Positions 18,673 through 27,266 of a stretch of DNA of 64,000 nt are shown here, piece after piece. The translations under genes and the position numbers were made by a program. Position 1 is the stretch's first letter, and each line of letters begins with the position of its first letter. Source of the DNA: Hoeflea sp. 108 (GTDB lineage Bacteria > Pseudomonadota > Alphaproteobacteria > Rhizobiales > Rhizobiaceae). The notes under the pieces are model-generated. The model saw only the letters and a program-made list of their open reading frames with translations. It was not told the origin of the DNA and searched no databases. The stretch is taken from the NCBI RefSeq assembly GCF_000372965.1, contig NZ_KB890024.1, positions 3,164,839-3,228,838 on the forward strand, read 5' to 3'.

Positions 18673-19779
18673 ATGACCGCCCATCTTTTCTCGCCGATCA
18701 AGCTCGGCACGCTCGAATTCCCCAACCGCATCGCCGTCGCCCCGATGTGCCAATATTCGGCCGACGACGGCTCGGCGACCGACTGGCACCTGCAGCACTG
18801 GATGAACCTTGCAATGTCCGGCGCCGGCATGATCACCGTCGAGATGACCGACGTCGAGCGCCGCGGCCGCATCAGCCATGGCTGCATGGGGCTCTATTCC
18901 GATGCCAACGAGGCGGCGGCAAGGCGCGCGCTGGACGCGGCCAGACGGGTGGCGACACCCGATGCCAAGTTCGGCGTGCAGCTGGCCCATGCCGGCCGCA
19001 AGGCCTCCAATCACCGCCCGTGGGACGGCTCCGGCCCGCTCAAGCCGGAAGAAGATGCATGGCCAGTGGTGTCGAGCTCGGCGCTCGCTTATGCCGACGG
19101 CTGGCAGGTGCCGCACGCGCTGACAGAGGAAGAAATCGAGCAGACAATCGGCCATTTCGTCGAGGCGGCGAAACGCGCCGAGCGCGCCGGTTTCGACTTC
19201 ATCGAGCTGCATTCGGCGCATGGCTATCTGCTGCACCAGTTCCTGTCGCCGCTGTCCAATCACCGCACCGACCAATGGGGCGGTTCGCTCGAAAACCGCA
19301 TGCGTTTTGCCACCGAAATCGCCCGCCGCGTGGTCGCGGCCGTGCCGAAGCTGATGGTCGGCGCGCGCATGTCGCTGACCGACTGGGTCGACGGCGGCTT
19401 CACGCTCGAGGAGGCGATCGAAGTGGCGAAGGCCTATGGCAAGGCTGGTATCGCCTATATCTGCTGCTCGTCAGGCGGCAACTCACCACATCAGAGCCTG
19501 CGCACCGGCCCCGGCTACCAGGTGCATCTCGCCGAGGCGGTGAAACAGGCGACAGGCATCCCCGTGCGGGCGGTCGGCATGATCGACCAGCCTGCCCAGG
19601 CCGACGCCATCATCCGCGAAGGCCGTGCCGACATGGTCGCGCTTGGCCGTGCGCTGCTTGCCGACCCGCGCTGGCCCTGGCGCGCCGCAGCAACGCTCGG
19701 CCACGAGTTCCACGCTGCCCCGCAGCTGGCGCGCTCGGCGGCCTTGATGAAGCAATGGGGTGCGGCGGCCGCGTCCTGA
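18673..19779 (+). CDS. Old Yellow Enzyme family NADH:flavin oxidoreductase (YqjM-like)
   Basis: This FMN-dependent ene-reductase has 368 residues. The N-terminus LFSPIKLGTLEFPNRI, PMCQYSA and HLQHW, then HSAHGYLLHQFLSPLSN with WGGSLENR, are hallmarks of the YqjM-type branch. ATG 18673 fits the family N-terminus; a longer frame from 18193 runs antisense through the amidase and is not real. Substrates of the family are alpha,beta-unsaturated carbonyls and are often detoxification targets. Confidence 0.93.
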   Translation: MTAHLFSPIKLGTLEFPNRIAVAPMCQYSADDGSATDWHLQHWMNLAMSGAGMITVEMTDVERRGRISHGCMGLYSDANEAAARRALDAARRVATPDAKFGVQLAHAGRKASNHRPWDGSGPLKPEEDAWPVVSSSALAYADGWQVPHALTEEEIEQTIGHFVEAAKRAERAGFDFIELHSAHGYLLHQFLSPLSNHRTDQWGGSLENRMRFATEIARRVVAAVPKLMVGARMSLTDWVDGGFTLEEAIEVAKAYGKAGIAYICCSSGGNSPHQSLRTGPGYQVHLAEAVKQATGIPVRAVGMIDQPAQADAIIREGRADMVALGRALLADPRWPWRAAATLGHEFHAAPQLARSAALMKQWGAAAAS

Positions 19780-19881
19780 CCTGCCCGGGCTCTGGCGTGG
19801 CAGACGCCTCCTGCTGGATCAGGACGACACCCGCTCCAGACTGTTCTATCCCTCGCATCGGAAGATTCGGGGGAACAAAAG

Positions 19882-20940
19882 ATGCAAAAAAGCGTCGAGA
19901 CGATCAGGGGCGACCGCGACGGCATCGCTTATGAATTTGCGGTGCTGCGCCTCGCCGGGTCCGAGCCGGACGCCCCTTCGGCCTATATCCAGGCTGCCCT
20001 TCATGGCGACGAGTTGCCGGGCGTGGTTGCCATCGATGCACTGATGCCGCGCCTGCGCCAGGCGGAAGCCGAAGGCCGCATTCGCGGCAACCTGACCATC
20101 GTGCCGCGCGCCAATCCCATCGGCGGCACCCAGCAATTGTTCCATGGCGCGCAGGGCCGCTTCGACCTGGGCACCCGCGTCAACTACAACAGAGACTTCC
20201 CGCTGCTCGACCGGCCCGACACGTCGCTGCTAGCAGGCGACGACGTGCCGATGACGGCCGACAAGCGCCTCAAGGCGCGGCTGCTGAAGCTGTCGGTCGG
20301 CCACGAGATCGTACTCGACCTGCACTGCGACGACGAGGGCGTGGCCTATCTCTACGTGCCCGACGAGCTGTGGCCGGCGATGTCGGATTGCGCCTCGGCC
20401 ATGGGCGTCGACGCCGTCATCCTGTGGGGTGGCCAGTCGGGCGCCTCCTTCGACGAAGCGTCGCTGCATCCCTGGCTGAAGCTGCCGCGCAAGGAAGCCA
20501 AGCTCGAGACCCGCGTCGTCACCACCGTCGAATATCGCGGCATCTCCGACGTCCATACAGGCATTGCCGAATATGATGCGGAAGGCATCTACCGCCTGCT
20601 TGTGGCCCGCGGCGTCGTCGCCGACGCGACGGTCGCGGCGCCCGCGCCTTTCGCCGGCGTGGTCGCGCCCATCGACCATATCGAGATGGTGCCGGCCCCC
20701 TGCTCCGGCGCCATCCTCTACGACGTCAAGCCCGGCGACTGGGTCAAGTCAGGCGACAGGCTGGCAACCGTCGTGCGTGCACCCGGCGAGGACGGCGGCC
20801 GCGTAGAGATCTTCGCGCCCCAGGACGGCTACATCCTCACCCGCCGCTCCCACCGCTTCACCGGCGCCGGCGACGACCTCGTCAAGCTGGTCGGAACGGC
20901 GCCGAGCAAGGACGCCCGGTCGGGCGCGCTGGAGGCGTAG
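19882..20940 (+). CDS. Succinylglutamate desuccinylase/aspartoacylase family (M14) protein
   Basis: This zinc-dependent deacylase or carboxypeptidase-like enzyme has 352 residues. Zinc ligands are visible in AALHGDELPG (His, Glu) and DLHCDDEG (His). NYNRDFP is also characteristic. The C-terminal ~100 residues form a small beta domain (biotinyl/lipoyl-like hammerhead in look, ending in EIFAPQDGYI). The start is preceded by GGGGGAA. It lies 102 bp after the Old Yellow Enzyme gene. The substrate is probably an N-acyl amino acid or related amide, inferred from the family. Confidence 0.88.
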   Translation: MQKSVETIRGDRDGIAYEFAVLRLAGSEPDAPSAYIQAALHGDELPGVVAIDALMPRLRQAEAEGRIRGNLTIVPRANPIGGTQQLFHGAQGRFDLGTRVNYNRDFPLLDRPDTSLLAGDDVPMTADKRLKARLLKLSVGHEIVLDLHCDDEGVAYLYVPDELWPAMSDCASAMGVDAVILWGGQSGASFDEASLHPWLKLPRKEAKLETRVVTTVEYRGISDVHTGIAEYDAEGIYRLLVARGVVADATVAAPAPFAGVVAPIDHIEMVPAPCSGAILYDVKPGDWVKSGDRLATVVRAPGEDGGRVEIFAPQDGYILTRRSHRFTGAGDDLVKLVGTAPSKDARSGALEA

Positions 20941-20997
20941 GCGAAGAGCCGGAAGCCCCGGCGCCCCACTCATGATCTGAGCTCATCATTCCCGGCG

Positions 20998-21867
20998 CTA
21001 TCGCGACGCCGCGCGCAGCCATCGGGTCAGGCTCGTGAGCGCCGGCTCCCGGCTGCGGCTGAACTTGATGGACAGGTAGTAGCTCAGCCCTGTCGGCATC
21101 GGCTCGCCTGGCAGCCTTTGCAAGGCGCCTTCGGCAATGCTGCGCTCGCCGAGGAAGTCGGGAACAAGGGCAGCGCCGATGCCGACACGGGCCATGTCGA
21201 ACGCCAGCTGATAATGCGTGCACAGCTTCCAGCTTTCCTTCTGGAATGTCGAAAGCTCGAGGCTGTTCTGGCGGCAGAAGTCGATCCAGTCGGCCCCCAC
21301 CGAAGACGGCGACACCTCAGTGGTGATCAACGGGCACGGCCACTCCCCGATGTTGGGCGACGCGACCGCGATCAGCTGCTCGCGCCTGAGCAGGATGCTC
21401 CTGTATCCCCGTTGCGAGGGCGTGCAGGTGATGAAAGCGTCGGCGAGCCTGTCGCTCAGCTCGTCCTCGTCGGTGACCGTGATGAGCTGCAGATCGATGT
21501 CGGGGTGCCGGGCGAAAAACGCCGGAAGCCGCTCGATGAGCCAGCCGCTGGCAAAGGAGCCATAGACGGCAAGGCGTACCGTTCCACTGGCCGCTCCAAC
21601 CACCTGCGCGGCCGAGCTTTCGATGAGGTCGAATGCGCGGTCGAGCTCCGATGCGAGGCGACGCCCGGTTTGCGTCAAGACGAGGCCGCGTCCCTGCCGC
21701 TCCACCAGCCGCTCTCCGAGCTCCTCGCTCAGCCGCCGGATCTGGTGGCTGACCGCGCTCTGCGTCACGCCAAGTTCCTGGGCCGCATGGGAAACGGAAA
21801 GATGCCGCGCCACGGCTTCGAAAGATTGAAGCGCCCGCATCTGGGGCATCGATCGCTTTTTCGTCAT
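20998..21867 (-). CDS. LysR-family regulator (GcvA-like)
   Basis: This 289-residue LysR transcription factor has its helix-turn-helix at residues ~25-45 (HAAQELGVTQSAVSHQIR), where AVSHQI is typical of the GcvA branch. A substrate-binding domain follows, with LAVYGSFASGWLIERL. It is convergent with the M14 deacylase gene and divergent from a small gene at 22016. An inverted repeat sits just upstream of its start, suggesting autoregulation. Effector unknown. Confidence 0.92.
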   Translation of the reverse strand: MTKKRSMPQMRALQSFEAVARHLSVSHAAQELGVTQSAVSHQIRRLSEELGERLVERQGRGLVLTQTGRRLASELDRAFDLIESSAAQVVGAASGTVRLAVYGSFASGWLIERLPAFFARHPDIDLQLITVTDEDELSDRLADAFITCTPSQRGYRSILLRREQLIAVASPNIGEWPCPLITTEVSPSSVGADWIDFCRQNSLELSTFQKESWKLCTHYQLAFDMARVGIGAALVPDFLGERSIAEGALQRLPGEPMPTGLSYYLSIKFSRSREPALTSLTRWLRAASR

Positions 21868-21872
21868 GACAT

Positions 21873-21907
21873 ATGAATTCCACTCAAGTGAGCTGACTGG
21901 AATTCAT
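21873..21907. promoter_or_regulatory. Candidate LysR operator
   Basis: Ten-bp perfect inverted repeats ATGAATTCCA (21873-21882) and TGGAATTCAT (21898-21907) flank a 15-nt spacer, starting 5 bp upstream of the LysR start codon. A third partial copy, GACTGGAATTC, lies at 22000-22010 immediately before the divergent small gene. The spacing and position suit a regulator-binding site acting on both genes. Confidence 0.55.
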
Positions 21908-22015
21908 TATGTTCATCTGTGTCAACGCCTTAGATCATTGCCTTACGGTCGATCGGCTTGCCCGGGAGACACAGCGATCCGACTTCGCATCTGTTGCTGG
22001 ACTGGAATTCGTGAA

Positions 22016-22249
22016 ATGACGCCCCCTGACACGCCGATGACCAAGCACTTGCGCATCAACAGCCCGACCCTGGAGCCGCAGGACGTGGAGTATCTGGCTG
22101 AGTGCCAGTTCGCCATCGAGCCCTCCCTGGCCAAGCTTCTCAGCGTAGCCGAGCTGGCGGGATGGGACCGGACCCACGTGGTGCTGGCGGCGTTTTCGCT
22201 CTGCGCGGAATTCGCCAGACAGCCCCAGTATCCGCGCACGAAGCAATGA
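22016..22249 (+). CDS. Small uncharacterised protein divergent from LysR
   Basis: This 77-residue protein starts at ATG 22016; a second ATG at 22037 is also possible. The core reads LEPQDVEYLAECQFAIEPSL and then SVAELAGWDRTHVVLA, predicted helical and soluble. A longer frame from 21866 would run through the operator region and is unlikely. It is divergently placed to the GcvA-like regulator and shares its repeated TGGAATTC motif. No function can be named. Confidence 0.5.
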   Translation: MTPPDTPMTKHLRINSPTLEPQDVEYLAECQFAIEPSLAKLLSVAELAGWDRTHVVLAAFSLCAEFARQPQYPRTKQ

Positions 22250-22345
22250 CCTGCCTTTGAGGCAGGCCGTCGCTTGAGGCCACGGGTCAGACGCAGCCCG
22301 CCCGCGCAGCCCGTCAGACGAGCCGCCCTATGTGTCCCGACGCGC

Positions 22346-23743
22346 TCAGTTCGGCACGGTGTCCTTGTAGACGCGGCCATCCTTCATGATGACCAGGAAA
22401 TTCTTCTCGGGATCGGCGACCAGCTCGAGGTTCTCGAGCGGATTGCCGTCGACCAGCAGCAGGTCGGCGAGTGCGCCTTCTTCCACCACGCCCAGCTTGC
22501 CCGGATAGGGATTGCGCTTGCCCGAAAGCTGCAGCAGCTCGGCATTGGTACCCGTTGCCATGGCAAGCGCTTCGGCGGGCGTGTACCAGCGGATGAGCGA
22601 AGCCAGGATCGCGCCCTGCTGCCGCGCCAGTTCGCGGGAAAACAGCACGTCCGTCCCCCATGCCGTCTTGATCTTGTATTTCTTTGCCAGCTCGTAGGTC
22701 CTGGCGATGCCTGGCCAGACCTCGTCGGCCTTGGCGCGCTCGACAGTGCCCTCCCGGAACCCCTGCCTCAACATCTCCGGCAGCGGCTGCAGGCTCAGCC
22801 AGATGTCCTTCTCGGCAATCAGCCTGGCGGTGTCCTCGTCCATGAGGAAGCCGTGTTCGATGCATTTCACCCCGGCCGCGATCGCCTTGTTGATCGAATC
22901 CATCGTGAAGGCATGCGCAATCACATAGGTGCCCCAGTTGTCGGCGATCTCGACCGCGGCCCGCAATTCGGCCTCGGTGAAGGTGGTGACGTCGAGCGGA
23001 CTGAAGGGCGACGACACCCCGCCGCCGGCGGTTATCTTGATATGGGCGGCACCCTGCATGAACTGCTCGCGGGCGCGCAGACGCACCTCGTCGGGGCTAT
23101 CAACGACAATGCTGCCGCCATTCCGCTCCATGGGTGTGAACGGGCCGCCGATCTGCCGCGGCAGGTCGCTGAACTGCCGGAAATCGCCATGGCCGCTAGT
23201 GACCGTGATCATGGCGCCGGACGGGTAGATGCGCGGTCCCACGACGATCCCGTTGTCTATGGCGCGCTTGAGCCCGAACACCGGCCCGCCCACATCGCGA
23301 ACGGTGGTGAAGCCGCGCATCAGCGTGTGCGTCGCCTCGTCGCCGGCAGCGAGATTGGCGAAGCCGACATCGCCCATCGCTTCCGCAGGCGTCGATGCGA
23401 TCAGCATCGCGTGCCAATGCGCGTCGATCAGGCCCGGCATCAGCACGCGCCCGCCGCCCGATATGACCTCGGCGCCCGCAGGCTCTATCGCGGCGGTCGA
23501 GATGCGCTCGATGACATTGCCCTTCACCAGCACATTCGAAGCGGCCGAGAGCGTGCTCGCCTTGCCGTCGAATATCCGGACGTTTTCGAACAGGATCGCG
23601 CCGCTCGGGGCGGGCAGCGGCTCGCTCTCCGCCATGACCACCTCCGCGCCCGGGTCATGCGCGCGGCTTGTCCCGCCGAGACCGGCAAGGAAAACAGGTA
23701 CGAGCAAAAGAACGCTCGAAAGGCAGCTTCGTATGCCCGTCAT
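22346..23743 (-). CDS. Exported amidohydrolase (imidazolonepropionase/prolidase-like)
   Basis: This metal-dependent amidohydrolase has 465 residues from ATG 23743, which has GGGGGT ~9 bases upstream. An N-terminal signal peptide (LLLVPVFLAGLGGTSRA) exports it. Metal-site motifs are intact: MPGLIDAHWHAM (HxH), AHIKITAGGGV with a likely carboxylated Lys, IAHAF, CIEHGF and WGTDV. This arrangement fits the Xaa-Pro dipeptidase-like and related amidohydrolases that act on peptides or N-acyl amino acids in the periplasm. It is a single gene. The exact substrate is open. Confidence 0.88.
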   Translation of the reverse strand: MTGIRSCLSSVLLLVPVFLAGLGGTSRAHDPGAEVVMAESEPLPAPSGAILFENVRIFDGKASTLSAASNVLVKGNVIERISTAAIEPAGAEVISGGGRVLMPGLIDAHWHAMLIASTPAEAMGDVGFANLAAGDEATHTLMRGFTTVRDVGGPVFGLKRAIDNGIVVGPRIYPSGAMITVTSGHGDFRQFSDLPRQIGGPFTPMERNGGSIVVDSPDEVRLRAREQFMQGAAHIKITAGGGVSSPFSPLDVTTFTEAELRAAVEIADNWGTYVIAHAFTMDSINKAIAAGVKCIEHGFLMDEDTARLIAEKDIWLSLQPLPEMLRQGFREGTVERAKADEVWPGIARTYELAKKYKIKTAWGTDVLFSRELARQQGAILASLIRWYTPAEALAMATGTNAELLQLSGKRNPYPGKLGVVEEGALADLLLVDGNPLENLELVADPEKNFLVIMKDGRVYKDTVPN

Positions 23744-23941
23744 CTGAAAGACCCCCAAGGCGGATTGTGGCTGTCTGCAACTGCAATCTTGCCGTGAGAG
23801 TGGCACGCCGGGGGCGAACTATCCAGCCGCGATGATGGCTGACGCCAACGATGCCGGGGCCTGGCCTTGGACGCCGCAACACCGGCTCGGCAGGCCGCCC
23901 GCACCTGACATCAAACGTCAAGCGGCGGGCCGCAAGCCACA

Positions 23942-24559
23942 TCACTGATGCTGGCTGGCCAGGACCACGCCGAGGCCGATCAGGATCGAGCCGCAGGCCT
24001 TGGGGATCATCCATTCGGTCCTGGCGCTGCTGACCCGGCCAAGCGCCAGGGAAGCGATGCCCACAGCCGCCACGTCGGCGAACGAAAACACCAGATTGAC
24101 GATCACGCCGAGGATCATGAACTGCAGCCACAGCGGCATGGCGGCTGCCGGATCGACGAATTGCGGCAGGAACGTCAGGAAGAACAGTGCCGTCTTCGGG
24201 TTGAGCACCTCGACCACGATGCTGTCGCGCAACGTGCTCGACCCGGCGTCGTTTTTGTCGCCGCAGGTCTTGTCCCAGCCGAGGAACATGGTGAGGCCGA
24301 GCCACACCAGATAGGCAGCGCCCATGAGCCTGAACGCCTCGTAGACGACAGGCGCATGGGTGACGAGCGAAGCAAGGCCGACGGTCGCCGCTGCAATGTG
24401 CACATAACAGCCGAGATGAATGCCAAGGGCCGCCATCAGGCCGGCCTGACGTCCATGCGCCAGGGTCTGTGCCGTCATGTAAAGGATCGCCGGTCCCGGC
24501 ATGCAGGCAAAGACAAGCGTTGCGAGAGCAAACGGAACCAAGAGTTCCAGCGACAACAT
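23942..24559 (-). CDS. LysE/RhtB-family exporter
   Basis: This 205-residue inner-membrane amino-acid or metabolite exporter has about six hydrophobic segments and the family N-terminus FALATLVFACMPGPAILYM. NPKTALFFLTFLPQF is the other hallmark. ATG 24559 has GAGGAG upstream; a longer frame exists but lacks homologous character. It is separated by 154 bp from the response regulator gene upstream and stands alone. Confidence 0.9.
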   Translation of the reverse strand: MLSLELLVPFALATLVFACMPGPAILYMTAQTLAHGRQAGLMAALGIHLGCYVHIAAATVGLASLVTHAPVVYEAFRLMGAAYLVWLGLTMFLGWDKTCGDKNDAGSSTLRDSIVVEVLNPKTALFFLTFLPQFVDPAAAMPLWLQFMILGVIVNLVFSFADVAAVGIASLALGRVSSARTEWMIPKACGSILIGLGVVLASQHQ

Positions 24560-24713
24560 GACGGCTCCTCCCCGTACGACCAGATCGCTGGGAGGAATAG
24601 GCGCGGCGCTTGGGCGGAAACATACGGCAGGTGTCGTATTTAGTTCGCGCGCGCTTTCGCCCAGCTTGGGGATGGTTAAGGCATTGCAAAGGGGCGGCTG
24701 CGGGCGCTGCCGG

Positions 24714-25367
24714 TCAGCCGGCGGGCAGTCCCAGGCGAACCGCATAGGTGGTGAGTTCGGCGACGCTATGGAGATCGAGTTTGCGCATCAGGTTTTCCCG
24801 GTGCTTGCGGGCAGTCAGCGGGCTGATGCCCAGCCGCTCCGCCACCTCGCGCGCCGTCATGCCCTGCGCCACGAGCGCGAGGATCTGGTGCTCGCGACGG
24901 GTGAGCGGGATCGGCGAGACGACGTCCTGCACGGGTGCTGCGCTGCGGTTCGGTTCGCTGAAAGCAAAACGCACGGTTTGCGCCAGATAGGTTGCGCCCT
25001 TCTTCACCGCCTCGACGGCCGCGATCAGTTCCTCGGGATCGCCGTCCTTGGTCAGATAGGCGCTGGCGCCCGCCTCGATCGCTGCGCGCACCGTCCGTGG
25101 CTCGATATTTGCGGTCAGCACCAGGATCTTCAGGCGCGGCGCCAGCTCCCTGATGTCGGAGATGAACTGGATGCCGGCAACGCCGGGCATGCCGAGATCG
25201 AGGATCAGAAGGTCAGCGCGCGTGTCGCGGACATGCCGCAAAAGGGCCTCGCCATCGGCCGCTTCGGCGACGATTGTGATGTTGTCCACCGCCGAAAACA
25301 GCAGCTTCAGGCCCTCGCGGACAATGGCATGATCGTCGGCGAGGATGGCGGTGAGCGGGCGATTCAT
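24714..25367 (-). CDS. NarL/FixJ-type response regulator
   Basis: This 217-residue protein has a receiver domain with Asp11/Asp12, phospho-acceptor Asp57 (LILDLGMPG), the switch Thr in VLTAN and Lys in LTKDG. A C-terminal LuxR-type helix-turn-helix follows (LTRREHQILALVAQG, LGISPLTARKHRENL). Start 25367 (MNRPL) fits the receiver; a longer frame is unlikely. It is divergent from the hybrid histidine kinase, 111 bp away. The two probably form one signalling system. Confidence 0.92.
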   Translation of the reverse strand: MNRPLTAILADDHAIVREGLKLLFSAVDNITIVAEAADGEALLRHVRDTRADLLILDLGMPGVAGIQFISDIRELAPRLKILVLTANIEPRTVRAAIEAGASAYLTKDGDPEELIAAVEAVKKGATYLAQTVRFAFSEPNRSAAPVQDVVSPIPLTRREHQILALVAQGMTAREVAERLGISPLTARKHRENLMRKLDLHSVAELTTYAVRLGLPAG

Positions 25368-25478
25368 GGCGCGAGCATAGCAGGCTTGTCGGCCCGATCG
25401 CCAACCAGTCTGAAACAAGTTGTCGATAGATCATCGCGTTATGCTGCCGCAGCGCATACAGAATATTAGGAAAACAGC

Positions 25479-27224
25479 ATGCAGCAAGACAAGATAAGTC
25501 GCGAGCTCATCGAGCTTCTGTATCGCAATTCCTATGGCGTGGTCATTTCCAATATCGTCATCTCGATGGCGGCGATCTATGTGCTCAGCAGCGCGGTTTC
25601 CACCACCTGGCTCGCCGCATGGCTGAGCGCGCTGTACCTGCTCACCGCCACGCGCGTCTTTGCATCGCGCCAGTTCGTCCGCCGCAGGACGGATTCCGGA
25701 TCGCTCATGCCCTGGGCCTGGCTGGCGGCGGGCTTTTCGTGGGTGTCGGGGCTGTTATGGGGCGCGCTCGGCTGGGCCGGTTTCCTGCCCGAGGAGCCGG
25801 TCGTTCTGTCCTTCACCGTCATTGTTCTGACCGGTCTCGTCTGCGGCACCGTGCCGTCGCTCTCGGCGTTTCCGCCCGCACTCATCGGCTCGATCCTTGC
25901 CACCGTCATTCCGGTGGCGCTGCGCTGCATCACCTCAGGAAGCGATTTTTCGGGCGCCTTCCTGTTCCTGTTGACCTCGCTGGTCGCCATCAATTTCTAC
26001 TATTGCCGCATCACCTATCGCATGCTGCGCGAAACCATCAGCCTGCGCCTGCAGAACGACGATCTGGTCGTGCATCTGGAAGAAGAGCGCGACCGGGCGC
26101 AGACGGCCGACCATGCGAAAACGCGCTTCCTCGCCGCCGCCAGCCATGACCTGCGCCAGCCGATCCATGCGCTCAGCCTGCTGGTCTCGACCCTTGCGGT
26201 GCTGGGTCAGCGCGGCGACGTGCCGGCGGGCAACGCCCGCGACCTGGCAGGCCGGGCGAAATCGGTGGTCGGCAATCTCAGCGGGCTGCTCAACGCGCTG
26301 CTCGATATCTCCAGGCTCGACGCCGGCATCGTTACCGTCGCCAACGAGACCGTGTCGCTGCGCGAGATGTTTCGCGATCTCCACAGTGAATTCGCCGGAG
26401 AGGCAAGGCAGCGCGGCCTGGAATGGCGCGTCATCGACACGAGCCTGCGGGTCGAAAGCGATCCGATGATGCTGAGGCGCATCCTCAACAACCTTTTGTC
26501 GAACGCCTTTCGCTACACCACCAGTGGCCGCGTGCTGCTCGGCTGCCGCAGGCGGGGCGACAAGGTCGAGATCGAGGTGCTGGACACCGGTCCCGGAATT
26601 CCCGGGGACCAGCAGGGCATGGTCTTCGAGGAGTTCGTGCAGTTGCAGAACCCGGCGCGCGACAGGACGCAAGGGCTGGGACTGGGGCTCGCCATCGTCC
26701 GCCGCACCGCTGGACTGCTGAAGCATCCGCTCAGGCTGGTTTCGAAGCCAGGCAAAGGCTCGATGTTCTCGGTCACGGTGCCGATGGTGCGCACGGCGAT
26801 GACACCCCAGCCCGTGGAAAGGCCGGCGTCCGCCGGCATCGCTGCCGGCCTCATGATCGTCGAGGACGAAGGAGACATTCTCGACGCCATGGTGCAACTG
26901 CTGACGCTGGAGGGGCACAAGGTTTATCCCGGCCGTTCGGCCGCGGAGGCCCTGGCTGCCCATGCCAAAGCGTCGACCGCCGGCCATGCCCCGGTCGACC
27001 TCGTCGTCGCCGACTACCGTCTCGCCGACGGCGTCACCGGGTTCCAGGCGATCCAGATGATCCGCGCCCGCCTGGGGCGCGCAGTCCCCGCCGTCATCGT
27101 CACCGGCGACACCTCGCCGGAACGGCTGAAGGAGGTGACGTCAAGCGGCGCCCGCATCCTGCACAAGCCCATTTCAGGCGAGGATCTCAGGGACGCGATC
27201 GAGGCGGCATGTCGACAGCGCTAG
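25479..27224 (+). CDS. Hybrid histidine kinase with C-terminal receiver
   Basis: This 581-residue membrane sensor has about five to six hydrophobic segments in residues 15-180. A coiled linker follows, then the phospho-acceptor His223 in ASHDLRQPIHAL. The HATPase domain shows N-box LNNLLSNAFRYT, DTGPGIP and GLGLGLAIV. A receiver domain occupies ~residues 455-575 with phospho-acceptor Asp512 (VVADYRLADG). It is divergent from the NarL-type regulator. The signal is not evident; no periplasmic sensor domain is present, so sensing is probably within the membrane. Confidence 0.92.
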   Translation: MQQDKISRELIELLYRNSYGVVISNIVISMAAIYVLSSAVSTTWLAAWLSALYLLTATRVFASRQFVRRRTDSGSLMPWAWLAAGFSWVSGLLWGALGWAGFLPEEPVVLSFTVIVLTGLVCGTVPSLSAFPPALIGSILATVIPVALRCITSGSDFSGAFLFLLTSLVAINFYYCRITYRMLRETISLRLQNDDLVVHLEEERDRAQTADHAKTRFLAAASHDLRQPIHALSLLVSTLAVLGQRGDVPAGNARDLAGRAKSVVGNLSGLLNALLDISRLDAGIVTVANETVSLREMFRDLHSEFAGEARQRGLEWRVIDTSLRVESDPMMLRRILNNLLSNAFRYTTSGRVLLGCRRRGDKVEIEVLDTGPGIPGDQQGMVFEEFVQLQNPARDRTQGLGLGLAIVRRTAGLLKHPLRLVSKPGKGSMFSVTVPMVRTAMTPQPVERPASAGIAAGLMIVEDEGDILDAMVQLLTLEGHKVYPGRSAAEALAAHAKASTAGHAPVDLVVADYRLADGVTGFQAIQMIRARLGRAVPAVIVTGDTSPERLKEVTSSGARILHKPISGEDLRDAIEAACRQR

Positions 27225-27266
27225 AGGCTGTGCCGCGTGCCATCAGGACGCGCGGCACAGAGCCAA

